A stretch of DNA of 64,000 nucleotides from Planctomyces sp. SH-PL62 (GTDB lineage: Bacteria > Planctomycetota > Planctomycetia > Isosphaerales > Isosphaeraceae): contig NZ_CP011273.1 in the NCBI RefSeq assembly GCF_001610895.1, positions 4,092,001 to 4,156,000 of the forward strand, given 5' to 3'. Under the pieces are notes generated by a model that worked only from the letters and a program-made list of their open reading frames with translations, searched no databases and had not been told where the DNA came from. The translations under genes and the position numbers were made by a program. How positions within the stretch are numbered: position 1 is the stretch's first letter; each line of letters starts with the position of its first letter. Below are positions 27,053 to 36,548 of the stretch, piece by piece.

Positions 27053-27982
27053 ATGAGCGCGGCGATCGCGATTCGAGGGGCCACGAAACGGTTCGGCAGC
27101 GTCACGGCGGTCGACCGCCTCGATCTGACCGTGCCTCGGGGCTCGCTCTACGGCTTCATCGGCCCCAACGGATCGGGCAAGACCACGACCCTGCGGATGA
27201 TCATGCGCATCCTCCTCCCCGACGACGGGGAGATCGAGGTCCTGGGCGACCGCGACACCCGCGCCGCGCACGACGGGGTCAGTTATCTACCCGAGGAGCG
27301 AGGGCTCTACAAACGGATGACCGTCCGGCGGCTGCTCCGCTACTTCGGCGCCCTGAAAGGAGCCCGCCAGCCCGATCTGGATCGGGACATCGCCCACTGG
27401 CTGGAAGTGATGCGGCTTTCCGAATGGATCGACAAGCGGGTCGACGCGCTCTCCAAGGGCATGGCGCAGAAGATCCAGTTCGTCGCGACGGTCCTCAACC
27501 GGCCCGAACTCCTGATCCTCGACGAGCCGTTCTCCGGGCTCGACCCGGTGAACGCCGAGGTCCTCACCGACGCCGTGCTCAACCTTCGCCGGGCGGGGAC
27601 CACGATCGTCTTCTCGACCCACGACATGGCCGTCGCCGAGCGGCTGTGCGACCGGATCTTCATGATCTACCGGGGAAAGAAAGTGCTCGACGGCACCCTC
27701 GACGAGATCCAGGCGAAGTACGGCTTCGACACGATCCGGGTCGCGTCCGACGCCGGCGTCGACGCCTTCGACGGCCTGTCCGGCGTCCGCGAGGTCCGCG
27801 ACCGGGGGAATTTCCAGGAACTCCGCTACCAGGGGGACCCACAGGAGCTGCTCCGGTCCCTGATCGATCGGACGCGGATCACCCGGTTCGAGGTCGCGCG
27901 GCCCTCGCTGCAAGACGTGTTCGTCCGCATCGCCGACCCCCAAGAGGCCGCCATCCGGGAGACGCCGATCCATGCCGCTTGA
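27053..27982 (+). CDS. ABC transporter ATP-binding protein (NatA-like)
   Basis: A 309-residue protein with one ABC domain: Walker A GPNGSGKTTT, a Q-loop region SYLPEERGLYKRMTV, the variant signature SKGMAQKIQ, Walker B LLILDEPFSGLDP and the switch histidine in STHDMAVAE. The C-terminal ~90 residues form the DUF4162-like extension common in NatA-type exporters. The permease gene overlaps its end by 11 bases, so the two are translationally coupled. The usual role is energising export of Na+, drugs or other compounds through the partner; the substrate cannot be told. Confidence 0.93.
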   Translation: MSAAIAIRGATKRFGSVTAVDRLDLTVPRGSLYGFIGPNGSGKTTTLRMIMRILLPDDGEIEVLGDRDTRAAHDGVSYLPEERGLYKRMTVRRLLRYFGALKGARQPDLDRDIAHWLEVMRLSEWIDKRVDALSKGMAQKIQFVATVLNRPELLILDEPFSGLDPVNAEVLTDAVLNLRRAGTTIVFSTHDMAVAERLCDRIFMIYRGKKVLDGTLDEIQAKYGFDTIRVASDAGVDAFDGLSGVREVRDRGNFQELRYQGDPQELLRSLIDRTRITRFEVARPSLQDVFVRIADPQEAAIRETPIHAA

Positions 27983-29273
27983 CCTCCGCAAAATCCAGGT
28001 GGTCGCGGGCGCCGAGTTCTCCTCGTCGGTCCGCACCAAGTCGTTTTTGATCAGCCTTTTGGCGCTCCCCCTTATCATGGGGGGCTCGGTGCTGCTCCAA
28101 CTCTTCGTGGGCTCGCAGGTCGACGCCAAGCCCCGGCGGTTCGTCGTCGTGGACGACGCCCAGGCCTTCGCCCCGACGATCGCGAAGGCGGTCGAGAGTT
28201 ACAACGCGCAGATCGACGCCGCCGGCGGCAAGATCGCCCAGCCTCGTTTCGTGCTGGAGCCGACTCCCGCCCTCGAGGCCGGCGGCGACGCCGCGCGGGC
28301 GCTCGCCCTCTCCGACCGGGTCCGTCGCGGGGAGCTGGACGCCTACGTCGAGATCGTCCCCGGCGACGGGCCCGAGGGCTCCCCCACGATCCAGTACCAC
28401 TCCAACAATCCCAACGACGACCTCTTGCGCCGCTGGGTGACGGAGACGGTCAACGCCGAGGTCCGCGCGCGGCGGTTCCGAGTCGCGGGGATCGACCAGG
28501 CGCTGGCCGAGCGGCTGAGTCGCCCGGTCGCGGCCGAGAACCTCCAACTCGCCGATCGGAACGACGCCGGCGTGGCGCGGAAGGTCGACCCGGTTCGTAC
28601 GATGGCGGTCCCGGCGATCCTCCTGTTCACCGTGTTCCTGGTGGTCATGACGAGCGGGCCGCAGCTCCTCAACAGCGTCATCGAGGAGAAGATGAGCCGG
28701 ATCAGCGAGGTCCTCCTGGGCTCGGTCTCGCCGTTCGACCTGATGATGGGCAAGCTGCTGGGGAACGCGGGCGTGGCGATGCTGCTGGCGAGCCTGTACC
28801 TGGGCGCGGGGTACGGCGTCGCGGCGTATCACGGCTACGCCGACGTGATCTCGCCCGGCCTGCTGGCGGCCCTGGTCGGCTTCCTGTTCGTGGCGGTGCT
28901 GCTCTACGGCTCGCTGTACATGGCGGTGGGGGCGGCCTGCAACGACCTCAAGGACGCGCAATCGCTGATGTGGCCGGTGATGGTCCTCTCGATGCTCCCC
29001 GTCTTCACCTGGACGGCCGTGCTCAAGAACCCCGCGAGCGCGCTGTCGGTCGGGATGTCGCTGTTCCCGCCGGCCACCCCTTTTCTGATGCTCATGCGGA
29101 TGGCGATGCAGCCCTCGCCCCCGGCCTGGCAGGTCGTCCTCTCCGTCGTCCTGGCGACCGCCACCGCCCTCGCCTGCGTCTGGGCCGGCGGGCGGATCTT
29201 CCGGACGGGACTCCTGATGCAGGGCAAGACGCCCAGCCTGGCCGAGCTGGCGAAGTGGGCGTTGAAGGGGTGA
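27972..29273 (+). CDS. ABC-2 type permease (NatB-like)
   Basis: A 433-residue membrane protein overlapping the ATPase gene by 11 bases. One N-terminal helix (SFLISLLALPLIMGGSVLLQLF) is followed by a ~150-residue extracytoplasmic domain, then five or six hydrophobic segments from IPAILLFTVFLVVMTSG onward. The conserved VIEEKMSRISEVLLGSVSPFDLMMGKLLG segment is the hallmark of the ABC-2/NatB permease family. With the upstream ATPase it should form a homodimeric exporter. No regulatory gene is attached to the pair. The hairpin at 29293-29328 ends the operon. Confidence 0.92.
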   Translation: MPLDLRKIQVVAGAEFSSSVRTKSFLISLLALPLIMGGSVLLQLFVGSQVDAKPRRFVVVDDAQAFAPTIAKAVESYNAQIDAAGGKIAQPRFVLEPTPALEAGGDAARALALSDRVRRGELDAYVEIVPGDGPEGSPTIQYHSNNPNDDLLRRWVTETVNAEVRARRFRVAGIDQALAERLSRPVAAENLQLADRNDAGVARKVDPVRTMAVPAILLFTVFLVVMTSGPQLLNSVIEEKMSRISEVLLGSVSPFDLMMGKLLGNAGVAMLLASLYLGAGYGVAAYHGYADVISPGLLAALVGFLFVAVLLYGSLYMAVGAACNDLKDAQSLMWPVMVLSMLPVFTWTAVLKNPASALSVGMSLFPPATPFLMLMRMAMQPSPPAWQVVLSVVLATATALACVWAGGRIFRTGLLMQGKTPSLAELAKWALKG

Positions 29274-29292
29274 TCACAGCCGCGAAACGACG

Positions 29293-29328
29293 CCGGCCGC
29301 GCCTCCGGGTCGGGAGAGGCGCGGCCGG
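29293..29328. terminator. Hairpin between ABC operon and phosphofructokinase
   Basis: A 12-bp perfect stem (CCGGCCGCGCCT with AGGCGCGGCCGG) and a 12-base loop lie 20 bases after the permease stop and 38 bases before the stop of the convergent gene. Confidence 0.65.
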
Positions 29329-29365
29329 TCCGGTCGTTGGGCTCGATACGGTTCGTCCGTCGGGC

Positions 29366-30691
<1,326 letters not shown>

Positions 30692-30867
30692 TCAGGACTC
30701 CGTCCAGTTTCTCTGGATTTTCAAGACGCGTCGGATGGGGGGCGTGGGACGGCCGTCGGGCGCGGCGGGCCCGGGCGCTCGCGAACCGGCCCCGGAGGGC
30801 CGGGCGGCCGCCGTCCGCTCTGGTGCAGTCACCAAAGTTCGGGGAGAGGTCTTCTCACCGATCCAGG

Positions 30868-31584
30868 TTAACTTCGGGGGGGGCTCGCCGACAAGATTCT
30901 GATCCCCCCCGACGTCGGCGCCCCGGCGTCGGCGCGGGTCAGGGAGAACCGCGCGTCGGAGGCCGGATCCAGGCCGTCGAGCCAGGCGGTCGCCATCTTC
31001 GCGAGGCGGTCTACGGTGTCCCCGCCGGAGCCTCTCGCCAGCGCGGCGACCCGGCCGTGGGGGTCGACCAGGAAGTGCCAGGGGGCCCCGGTCGGCTCGA
31101 TCCCGAACGACTGCGGGGCGTCTCGGCCGGCTAAATAGAGCGGGAGCTTCCCCCGGTAGGCTTCCAGGGCCGCGCGGGGACGGTCGGGGCCGGTCCGGTC
31201 GACGGCCGCGATCGCCATCCCGAATCGGCGGTCGGGCCCGAGCCGCTTCCAGACCGCCTCCAGCTCCGGCAGGACCGGCGTCGCCTCGGCGGACTCGGTC
31301 GACACGAAGACCAGCCAGAGCACCTCCCCCTGCACCCCCAGCAGCAGTCGCGACCCCGGGTCGTGGAGGTCGGCGAGCCGCGTCGGCGGCATCGGCTCGC
31401 CGATTTGGATGGGCCTCGGAAACAACCCCGGGCCGAACCGCAGCCAGGCGGTGGCCGCCACCAGGAGGATCGTCGCGACGGCCAGGGCGAGGCTCGCTCG
31501 ATCGGGCTTCCGGCCCGCGGCCTCGTCCTGGTTCCGGTCCTCGTCCTCGTGTTCGTCGTCCGCCCACTGGGGATCGCTCGTCAT
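30868..31584 (-). CDS. Membrane-anchored thioredoxin-fold protein lacking cysteines
   Basis: A 238-residue protein starting at ATG 31584 with GAGGAG 8 bases upstream. An acidic cytoplasmic N-terminus is followed by one transmembrane helix (LALAVATILLVAATAWLRF), then a redoxin/TlpA-like domain: GEPMPPTRLADL, VLWLVFVSTESAEATPVLPELEAVW, and the conserved cis-Pro region FGIEPTGAPWHFLVDPHGRV. The position of the CxxC active site reads VSTESAEA, and the whole protein contains no cysteine, so it cannot act as a thiol oxidoreductase. It may be a binding or scaffold domain. The alpha-L-fucosidase gene ends 34 bases upstream, so they share a transcript. Confidence 0.75.
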   Translation of the reverse strand: MTSDPQWADDEHEDEDRNQDEAAGRKPDRASLALAVATILLVAATAWLRFGPGLFPRPIQIGEPMPPTRLADLHDPGSRLLLGVQGEVLWLVFVSTESAEATPVLPELEAVWKRLGPDRRFGMAIAAVDRTGPDRPRAALEAYRGKLPLYLAGRDAPQSFGIEPTGAPWHFLVDPHGRVAALARGSGGDTVDRLAKMATAWLDGLDPASDARFSLTRADAGAPTSGGIRILSASPPRS

Positions 31585-31618
31585 GGCCGGACTCCTCGGG
31601 CCTGGGACGGCCTCGTCG

Positions 31619-32989
31619 TCAGCGCGGCATCGGGACGGGGAACGTCACCGAGATGATCGTATCGTAGGGGTCGCGGTCGTCGTCGGGGAGGGTGAATTTC
31701 ACCCCGCCGCCCGCCATCTCTTTCTTCAAGGGGACCATGCCGCCGAGTGGGAACGCGACGGCTTCGACCAGCATCTCGGGGAGCGTCACCTCGTTCACGT
31801 CGGGCTTGAGGATGTGGAGATAGATCGTCGGCACCTGGCCCTCCGAGCCGTCCCGGTCCGTGGTCACGCCCCAGGGTTGGGGCGGGATCGGCCCTTTGCG
31901 CGTGCCGTAGATCGCCTTGCCGTTGCCCTCGAGCCAGCGACCTACGGCCAGCAGACGTTCGGCGAATTCCGGGCCGATGGTTCCGTCGGGCTTCGGCCCG
32001 ACGTTGAGGAGGAGGTTCGCGCCCCGGCCCGCCGCCCCCGCCAGGGCCCGGACGATCTGCTCGGCGGACTTGAAGTGGTCGTCCCTGGAATTGTACCCCC
32101 ACGACTCGTTCATCGTCAGGCAGGTTTCCAGCGGGAGGGCCGTCGTCGCCTCGGCCTTGTTGAAGCCGGCCGAGTTCTCGCCGGGGAGGTCCTGCTCGAA
32201 CATCTGGAAGTCCTCGCCGGGGAACGGGGCCACGTGGTGGTTGTTGCCCACCAGCGCGCCGGGCTGGAGGTCGTGGATCAGCTTGTACGTCCCTTCCAGG
32301 TCCCAGGCGGCTTCGGGGGCGTCCCACCAGCCGTCGAACCAGAGGCCGCCGATCTCGCCGTAGTTGGTGCAGAGCTCGCGCACCTGGCCCTGGTAGTAGG
32401 CCACGTACTTCGACCAGTCCCCCTTCTCTTCGCGGCCCGCGTCATGGCCGGTCTTCCCCAGGGGGAAGTAGTCGGGGTGATGCCAGTCCAGCAGGGAGTA
32501 ATAGAAGAAAAGCTTGATGCGATGCTTCCGACAGGCGTCGGCCAGGGCCTTGATCGGGTCCTTGGCGTAGGGGGAGCCGTCGACGACGTCGTAGTCGGTC
32601 AACTTGCTGTCGTACATGCAGAAGCCGTCGTGGTGCTTCGTGGTGACGGTGATGTAGCGCACGCCGGCCGATTTGGCGAGCTTGACCCACTCCTCGGCGT
32701 CGAACTTGGTCGGGTTGAACTGGGGCGGGAGCTTGCGGTACTCGGCGATGGGGATCTTGTCGTTGTTCATGACCCATTCGCCCTTGCCCAGCAGCGAATA
32801 GACGCCCCAGTGGACGAACAGGCCGAACTTGGCGTCCTCGAACCAGCGGCGGGCGAGGGCGTTGGGCGTCTCCTCCGGCCGCGCGGGGGGCTCCTCGGCG
32901 CGGGCCTCCGGGGCGAGGAGCAGGCCCGCGAGCGCCCCCCCGATCACGAGCGCCCGCCGGAAGCCGCCGATCCCGAATCGATTCGTCAT
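31619..32989 (-). CDS. Secreted alpha-L-fucosidase (GH29)
   Basis: A 456-residue protein. ATG 32989 is chosen for its GGGAGGAAGGG ribosome site and the signal peptide that follows (FRRALVIGGALAGLLLAPEARA). GH29 landmarks: WFEDAKFGLFVHWGVYSL, YITVTTKHHDGFCMYDSKLTDY, KLFFYYSLLDWHHPDYFP, GGLWFDGWW with the probable nucleophile Asp, and NLLLNVGPKPDGTI. It removes terminal alpha-L-fucose from glycans, such as algal or host polysaccharides, a common substrate class for planctomycetes. No sulfatase lies nearby. The downstream partner is a redoxin-fold membrane protein. Confidence 0.93.
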   Translation of the reverse strand: MTNRFGIGGFRRALVIGGALAGLLLAPEARAEEPPARPEETPNALARRWFEDAKFGLFVHWGVYSLLGKGEWVMNNDKIPIAEYRKLPPQFNPTKFDAEEWVKLAKSAGVRYITVTTKHHDGFCMYDSKLTDYDVVDGSPYAKDPIKALADACRKHRIKLFFYYSLLDWHHPDYFPLGKTGHDAGREEKGDWSKYVAYYQGQVRELCTNYGEIGGLWFDGWWDAPEAAWDLEGTYKLIHDLQPGALVGNNHHVAPFPGEDFQMFEQDLPGENSAGFNKAEATTALPLETCLTMNESWGYNSRDDHFKSAEQIVRALAGAAGRGANLLLNVGPKPDGTIGPEFAERLLAVGRWLEGNGKAIYGTRKGPIPPQPWGVTTDRDGSEGQVPTIYLHILKPDVNEVTLPEMLVEAVAFPLGGMVPLKKEMAGGGVKFTLPDDDRDPYDTIISVTFPVPMPR

Positions 32990-33152
32990 GGCCCTTCCTC
33001 CCAAGAAAGGGTCGGGCCCCGCCCGCTCGAAAGACCGGACCGGGACGTCCCCGACGCGCCCATGATAACCCGCGCCGGGGGGCGAGTCCCCCAGTCGACG
33101 ATTCCCGCGAATCCGCCGCCCCGGTTTTCCGGCCGTCGCGGCTGGTTCCAGC

Positions 33153-33181
33153 TTGACCTGTTCAGGCGTGCAAACTATGTT
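33153..33181 (+). promoter_or_regulatory. Promoter of the Y-family polymerase gene (possibly leaderless)
   Basis: TTGACC (33153-33158), a 17-base spacer, then TATGTT (33176-33181). The expected start of transcription, about 7-8 bases downstream, coincides with the ATG at 33189. No Shine-Dalgarno is present before that ATG. Confidence 0.55.
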
Positions 33182-33188
33182 TTTGTCC

Positions 33189-34430
33189 ATGGGTACGGAC
33201 GGGCGAGCGACGGCGATCGGACATCTCGACGCGGACTGCTTCTACGTGTCCGCGGAGCGGGTGCGCGACGCGTTCCTGATGGACAAGCCGGTGGGCGTGC
33301 TGGGGAACCAGGGGGCGTGCGTCATCGCCAAGAGCTACGAGATGAAGGGGCGTGGGGTGAGGACCGGCGAGCCGATCTGGGAGGCGATGGAGAAATGCCC
33401 GGACGGGATCTACATCAAGCGCGATTTCCGCTGGTACGAGGTCCTGAGCCGGATGATGCTCGACCTGATGCGCGACACCTCGCGGCAGGTGGAGTATTAC
33501 TCGATCGACGAGTTCTTCTTCCGGGCGGAGGTGGGCCGGGGGGAGACGTTCGAGGGGCTGGCGGCCTCGCTCCGCGATCGGATCAAGAAGTGCGTGGGCG
33601 TTCCGGTGACGGTGGGGATCGCGCGGACGCGGACGCTGGCGAAGCTGATCTCGGACGCGTCCAAGCCGTACGGGGCCCGCGCGGTGCTCGGCGCGGCCGA
33701 GGAGGAGCGGCTGCTGGCCGACCTGCCGGTGACCGAGATCGCCGGGATCGCCGGCCGCCGGGCGGAGCGGCTGTCGGCCTGGGGGATCACGACCTGCCTC
33801 CACCTGGCCCGCGCCGACCGGGCCCTGGTGCGACGGCTGCTGACGGCCTCCGGCGAGGCGCTCTGGTGGGAGATCAACGGCGACCCGGTGCAGGCGATCC
33901 ACTGCCGGCGGCCCGTCCACAAGACCCTCTCGCGGGGGGGGAGCCTGGGGGAGTCGACCGACGAGCCGGTGCTCCTCTACGCCTGGCTGGTGCGGAACGT
34001 CGAACGGCTGATCGAGGAGTTGCGGTACCACGAGGTCGCCGCGGGGCGGCTGAAGGTGATCGTCATGTACAAGACCGGCCACACCGGGCTCGGTCAGAGG
34101 GCGCTGGTGGTCCCCAGCGACCGCTTCGACCTGTTGCTGGAGGCGGCCCGCCCCTGCCTCCGCCAGGCCTGGGCGCGAGGGGCGACGGCCACGCACATGC
34201 ACGTGATCGCCGACGAACTCACCCCTCGGGGGCAGTCCGCGCTGGCCTATTTCGACCCCCCCGAACGTCGGATCCGCGCCGAGGCCGTCGCGCGGGTGAA
34301 GGAGCGGATCAACGGCAAGGTCGGCCGGTTCGCGATCCGCAGCGGCGCGACGCTTCACCTCCCCGCGATCTACGCCGACGTGGCCAACTCCTACGACATC
34401 TGCGACATCCGCGACAAGACGTGTTTCTGA
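33189..34430 (+). CDS. Y-family DNA polymerase (UmuC/DinB-like)
   Basis: A 413-residue protein. ATG 33189 is chosen because upstream in-frame codons lie inside the promoter. Polymerase landmarks: IGHLDADCFYVSAERVRDAF with the first catalytic Asp, VIAKSYEMKGRGVRTGEP, YYSIDEFFFRAE with the second catalytic Asp-Glu, and VTVGIARTRTLAKLISDASKPYG. A helix-hairpin-helix thumb (IAGIAGRRAERLSAWGITTC) and a little-finger domain follow, and the chain ends SYDICDIRDKTCF. It should carry out translesion synthesis. The IAKSYEMK and Y-S-I-D-E context is closer to UmuC/PolV-type than DinB. No UmuD or LexA is nearby. The SRAP-like gene begins 42 bases downstream. Confidence 0.92.
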   Translation: MGTDGRATAIGHLDADCFYVSAERVRDAFLMDKPVGVLGNQGACVIAKSYEMKGRGVRTGEPIWEAMEKCPDGIYIKRDFRWYEVLSRMMLDLMRDTSRQVEYYSIDEFFFRAEVGRGETFEGLAASLRDRIKKCVGVPVTVGIARTRTLAKLISDASKPYGARAVLGAAEEERLLADLPVTEIAGIAGRRAERLSAWGITTCLHLARADRALVRRLLTASGEALWWEINGDPVQAIHCRRPVHKTLSRGGSLGESTDEPVLLYAWLVRNVERLIEELRYHEVAAGRLKVIVMYKTGHTGLGQRALVVPSDRFDLLLEAARPCLRQAWARGATATHMHVIADELTPRGQSALAYFDPPERRIRAEAVARVKERINGKVGRFAIRSGATLHLPAIYADVANSYDICDIRDKTCF

Positions 34431-34472
34431 CGTCGATCCCCGAGGCCCTTTGTCGATCGGTCGTGTCGTCCC

Positions 34473-34940
34473 GTGTGCGTCGGAATTTCCCTGGCATGGA
34501 GCGAACTGCCCACGGAGTTGATCGGGCGATACGAGCTGGAACGCCGCCTCCACGAGCGCGGAGGCGAGCGCGAGGTCCGCTTCCTGTACCGCGACCGTCG
34601 GCCCCGGCTGCCGGTCTGGCGCGACGGCCGGCTCCAGGTCGTGCGGTGGGGCAACGGCCGCCGCCAGAGTCGGCTCCTGCCGCCGACCGGCTGGACCTGG
34701 CAGGCGACCGTCGAGCAGGGCTACTGGCGGGAGATCGGCGCCGTCCGGGTCGAGATCCCCGCCACCCTCGGCTGCGACCGCGGGGTCTGGTTCCGCATCC
34801 GTCAGGGGGTCCGGGGGATCCTGGTCCCTGATGAGCGGGGGATCGCCGTGGCCTACATGATCTGCGTGCCGTCCACCCATTACTATCAGGTCATGACGCG
34901 ATCCGCGCGGATGCCCCTGCTGATCGACGAGCACATCTGA
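34473..34940 (+). CDS. Divergent, short SRAP/YedK-like protein (tentative)
   Basis: A 155-residue protein starting at GTG 34473, with no clear Shine-Dalgarno. Its N-terminus is Met-Cys (MCVGISL), as in SRAP/HMCES/YedK proteins, where Met removal exposes the catalytic Cys2. Other weak echoes of that family are RLQVVRWGNGRR (compare the WG-x-x-P region) and the C-terminal VMTRSARMPLLID (compare the HDRMP-VI segment). The expected Asn, Glu and His of the SRAP active site cannot be placed confidently, and the protein is ~70 residues shorter than YedK. SRAP proteins crosslink to abasic sites in single-stranded DNA and are often encoded with translesion polymerases, which matches the location here. 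The assignment is inference. Confidence 0.5.
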   Translation: MCVGISLAWSELPTELIGRYELERRLHERGGEREVRFLYRDRRPRLPVWRDGRLQVVRWGNGRRQSRLLPPTGWTWQATVEQGYWREIGAVRVEIPATLGCDRGVWFRIRQGVRGILVPDERGIAVAYMICVPSTHYYQVMTRSARMPLLIDEHI

Positions 34941-35035
34941 GGCGGGGGGCGTATCGCGCGCGGGGGCCGGCGGATATGATGGCGGTCGAACCGCTCACCA
35001 AAACGGGCCGAGCGAAGTCCACCGAGGGGCCGGAC

Positions 35036-35677
35036 ATGGCGGAATCAGCGGCGGATCGAGAAGGGGGCCGACCAGGCCCGACGCGGGGAGCCCCGGTCGG
35101 GGTGTCGATCGCGGCCACCCCCGGCGCGGGAGGGCTGGTCACGGCCCGGAAGGCCGGCGAGCTGCGCGACATGGGCCTGGACGTCGACCCCCGCAAGGTC
35201 GGCGTCCGCGCGGCGCTGCAGCATCTCGCCAAGGCGGTGAACATCGCCTTCCAGACCGATTACGGCGAGAACTACCTGGAATCGGTCTATCAGGCGGCCA
35301 TCGTCCGGCGGGGCGAGGTCCAGATCATCCACCGCGAGTATTTCGGGTTCGGCGACTCGTGGTTCGGCCAGTTCGGCCGACTGATCCGGTCGATGGGCCT
35401 GACCATGGAAGGGCCCGATCCGGCCTCGCCGGAGGGCCAGGCGTGGATCCGCGAGAAGGGCCCCTCGTCGATCCGAGGGATCTTCAACCTCATCAATCGC
35501 AAGCTCGACCTCACGGCCGAGTACGAGGATCGCGTCCCCGCCTACGTCGAGCAGATGTTCGACCGCCTCGAAGGCTCGGGAATCATCGTGGGCTGGAATC
35601 GCGACGACTGGGAGATCGCGACGACCCGCATCGGCCTCGACATCCGCATCACGCCCCGATCGGCCGAGGCCGGCTGA
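35036..35677 (+). CDS. Protein of unknown function
   Basis: A 213-residue soluble protein. ATG 35036 has GAGGGG 7 bases upstream; an in-frame ATG at 34976 is the alternative. After ~45 disordered residues rich in Gly, Pro and Arg, the chain appears folded from ARKAGELRDMGLDVDPRKVGV onward. It contains YLESVYQAAIVRRGEV, EYFGFGDSWFGQFGRLI and a C-terminal region GIIVGWNRDDWEIATTRIGL. It has no membrane segment and no metal motif. I do not recognise the family. It follows the SRAP-like gene by 95 bases on the same strand, and its stop lies 19 bases from the convergent YHS gene. Confidence 0.7.
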   Translation: MAESAADREGGRPGPTRGAPVGVSIAATPGAGGLVTARKAGELRDMGLDVDPRKVGVRAALQHLAKAVNIAFQTDYGENYLESVYQAAIVRRGEVQIIHREYFGFGDSWFGQFGRLIRSMGLTMEGPDPASPEGQAWIREKGPSSIRGIFNLINRKLDLTAEYEDRVPAYVEQMFDRLEGSGIIVGWNRDDWEIATTRIGLDIRITPRSAEAG

Positions 35678-35696
35678 TCGGGGCGGCGGTCGCCGC

Positions 35697-36527
35697 TCAG
35701 GGGTTCGCCTTCGGCTCATCGACGTCGCCGGCGAAAGCGTCGTCGCCGCGAGGCCGGCGAGCGGGGGGGGCGGCTTTCTTCTTCGCGCCCGGCGAGGGGG
35801 CGGCGAGCTTCTTGAGGTACTTGTCGGGCGTCTCCAGGAACTCGTCGCGGCAGCCGGAGCAGCAGATCGGGAAGGTGCGGCCCTGGTACGACACGGTCTG
35901 GGTCGCCGCACCGCCGGTCACGACGCACTTCGGGGCTTCCGTGGCGGTCGAGCCCGCGGCGAACGTCTCCCCCTCCTTCGTCAGGCCGACCTCGATCGAG
36001 CGCGCGAATGAGCCCCCCTTGGACGCCCGCCGCTCGAAGCCCAGCGTGTAGCGGACGTAGTTGCTGTTGGCGCGGAGGGTCAGCCGCTCGGCGGGGCGGC
36101 CGGGCGCGACCCCGACGCGATCCAGCGTCAGGAGCTTGCCCGAGCCGTCGAGCGTCCCCTCATAAGCGATGGTCCCGGTCGCCGGCGCGAGGGGCTCCAC
36201 TTTCAGAACGTATTTCTCGCGGGCCTCGTCGTAGGCGAGGGCGCCGGATTTGAGAGACTTGGAACCTTTGAGTTCGACGGTCATCCCGGCCGGCTTGCCG
36301 TCGACGAAGCTCCAGGCCCAGGCGTGGGTCTCGGTCCATCCCCGGACCCGGAGCGCCGGATCGTCGAGCGACACCCCCTGCCCTTTCCAGCTCCCGACGA
36401 GATATTCCAATGGGGCGTAAGCGGGCGGGATCTCCCGGTCGCCGTCGCCTCGCGCCGGGGGCGCGAGGGCGACGATCGCGGGGAGGTGGGCGAAGATGAG
36501 GACGAGGGGTGAGAGCGGTCGTCGCAT
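35697..36527 (-). CDS. Secreted DUF1579-like protein with C-terminal YHS/TRASH-type metal motif
   Basis: A 276-residue protein with AGAGGAG ~10 bases upstream of ATG 36527 and a signal peptide (LSPLVLIFAHLPAIVALAPPARG). Residues ~35-180 resemble the DUF1579/lipocalin-like family: LEYLVGSWKGQG, GWTETHAWAWSFVDGKPAGM and repeated beta-strands. Residues ~198-245 form a YHS/TRASH-like element, with PKCVVTGGAA and FPICCSGCRDEFLETPDKYLKKL, whose cysteines typically bind Cu, Zn or other soft metals. The tail is Pro/Arg/Lys-rich. It follows the frameshifted redoxin/copper-monooxygenase-like gene by 21 bases on the same strand, so a shared role in copper handling is plausible. Confidence 0.8.
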   Translation of the reverse strand: MRRPLSPLVLIFAHLPAIVALAPPARGDGDREIPPAYAPLEYLVGSWKGQGVSLDDPALRVRGWTETHAWAWSFVDGKPAGMTVELKGSKSLKSGALAYDEAREKYVLKVEPLAPATGTIAYEGTLDGSGKLLTLDRVGVAPGRPAERLTLRANSNYVRYTLGFERRASKGGSFARSIEVGLTKEGETFAAGSTATEAPKCVVTGGAATQTVSYQGRTFPICCSGCRDEFLETPDKYLKKLAAPSPGAKKKAAPPARRPRGDDAFAGDVDEPKANP

Positions 36528-36548
36528 CGTCGTCGGGCTCCTCTCAGC

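Noticed and set aside
33120-33190. LexA (SOS) box upstream of the Y-family polymerase
   Set aside because: I looked for known Gram-positive and proteobacterial LexA patterns and found no convincing palindrome. The planctomycete LexA site is not known to me, so no claim is made.
31409-34831. 1140-codon plus-strand reading frame
   Set aside because: It covers the antisense of the fucosidase and the wrong frame of the Y-family polymerase. Composition is low complexity.
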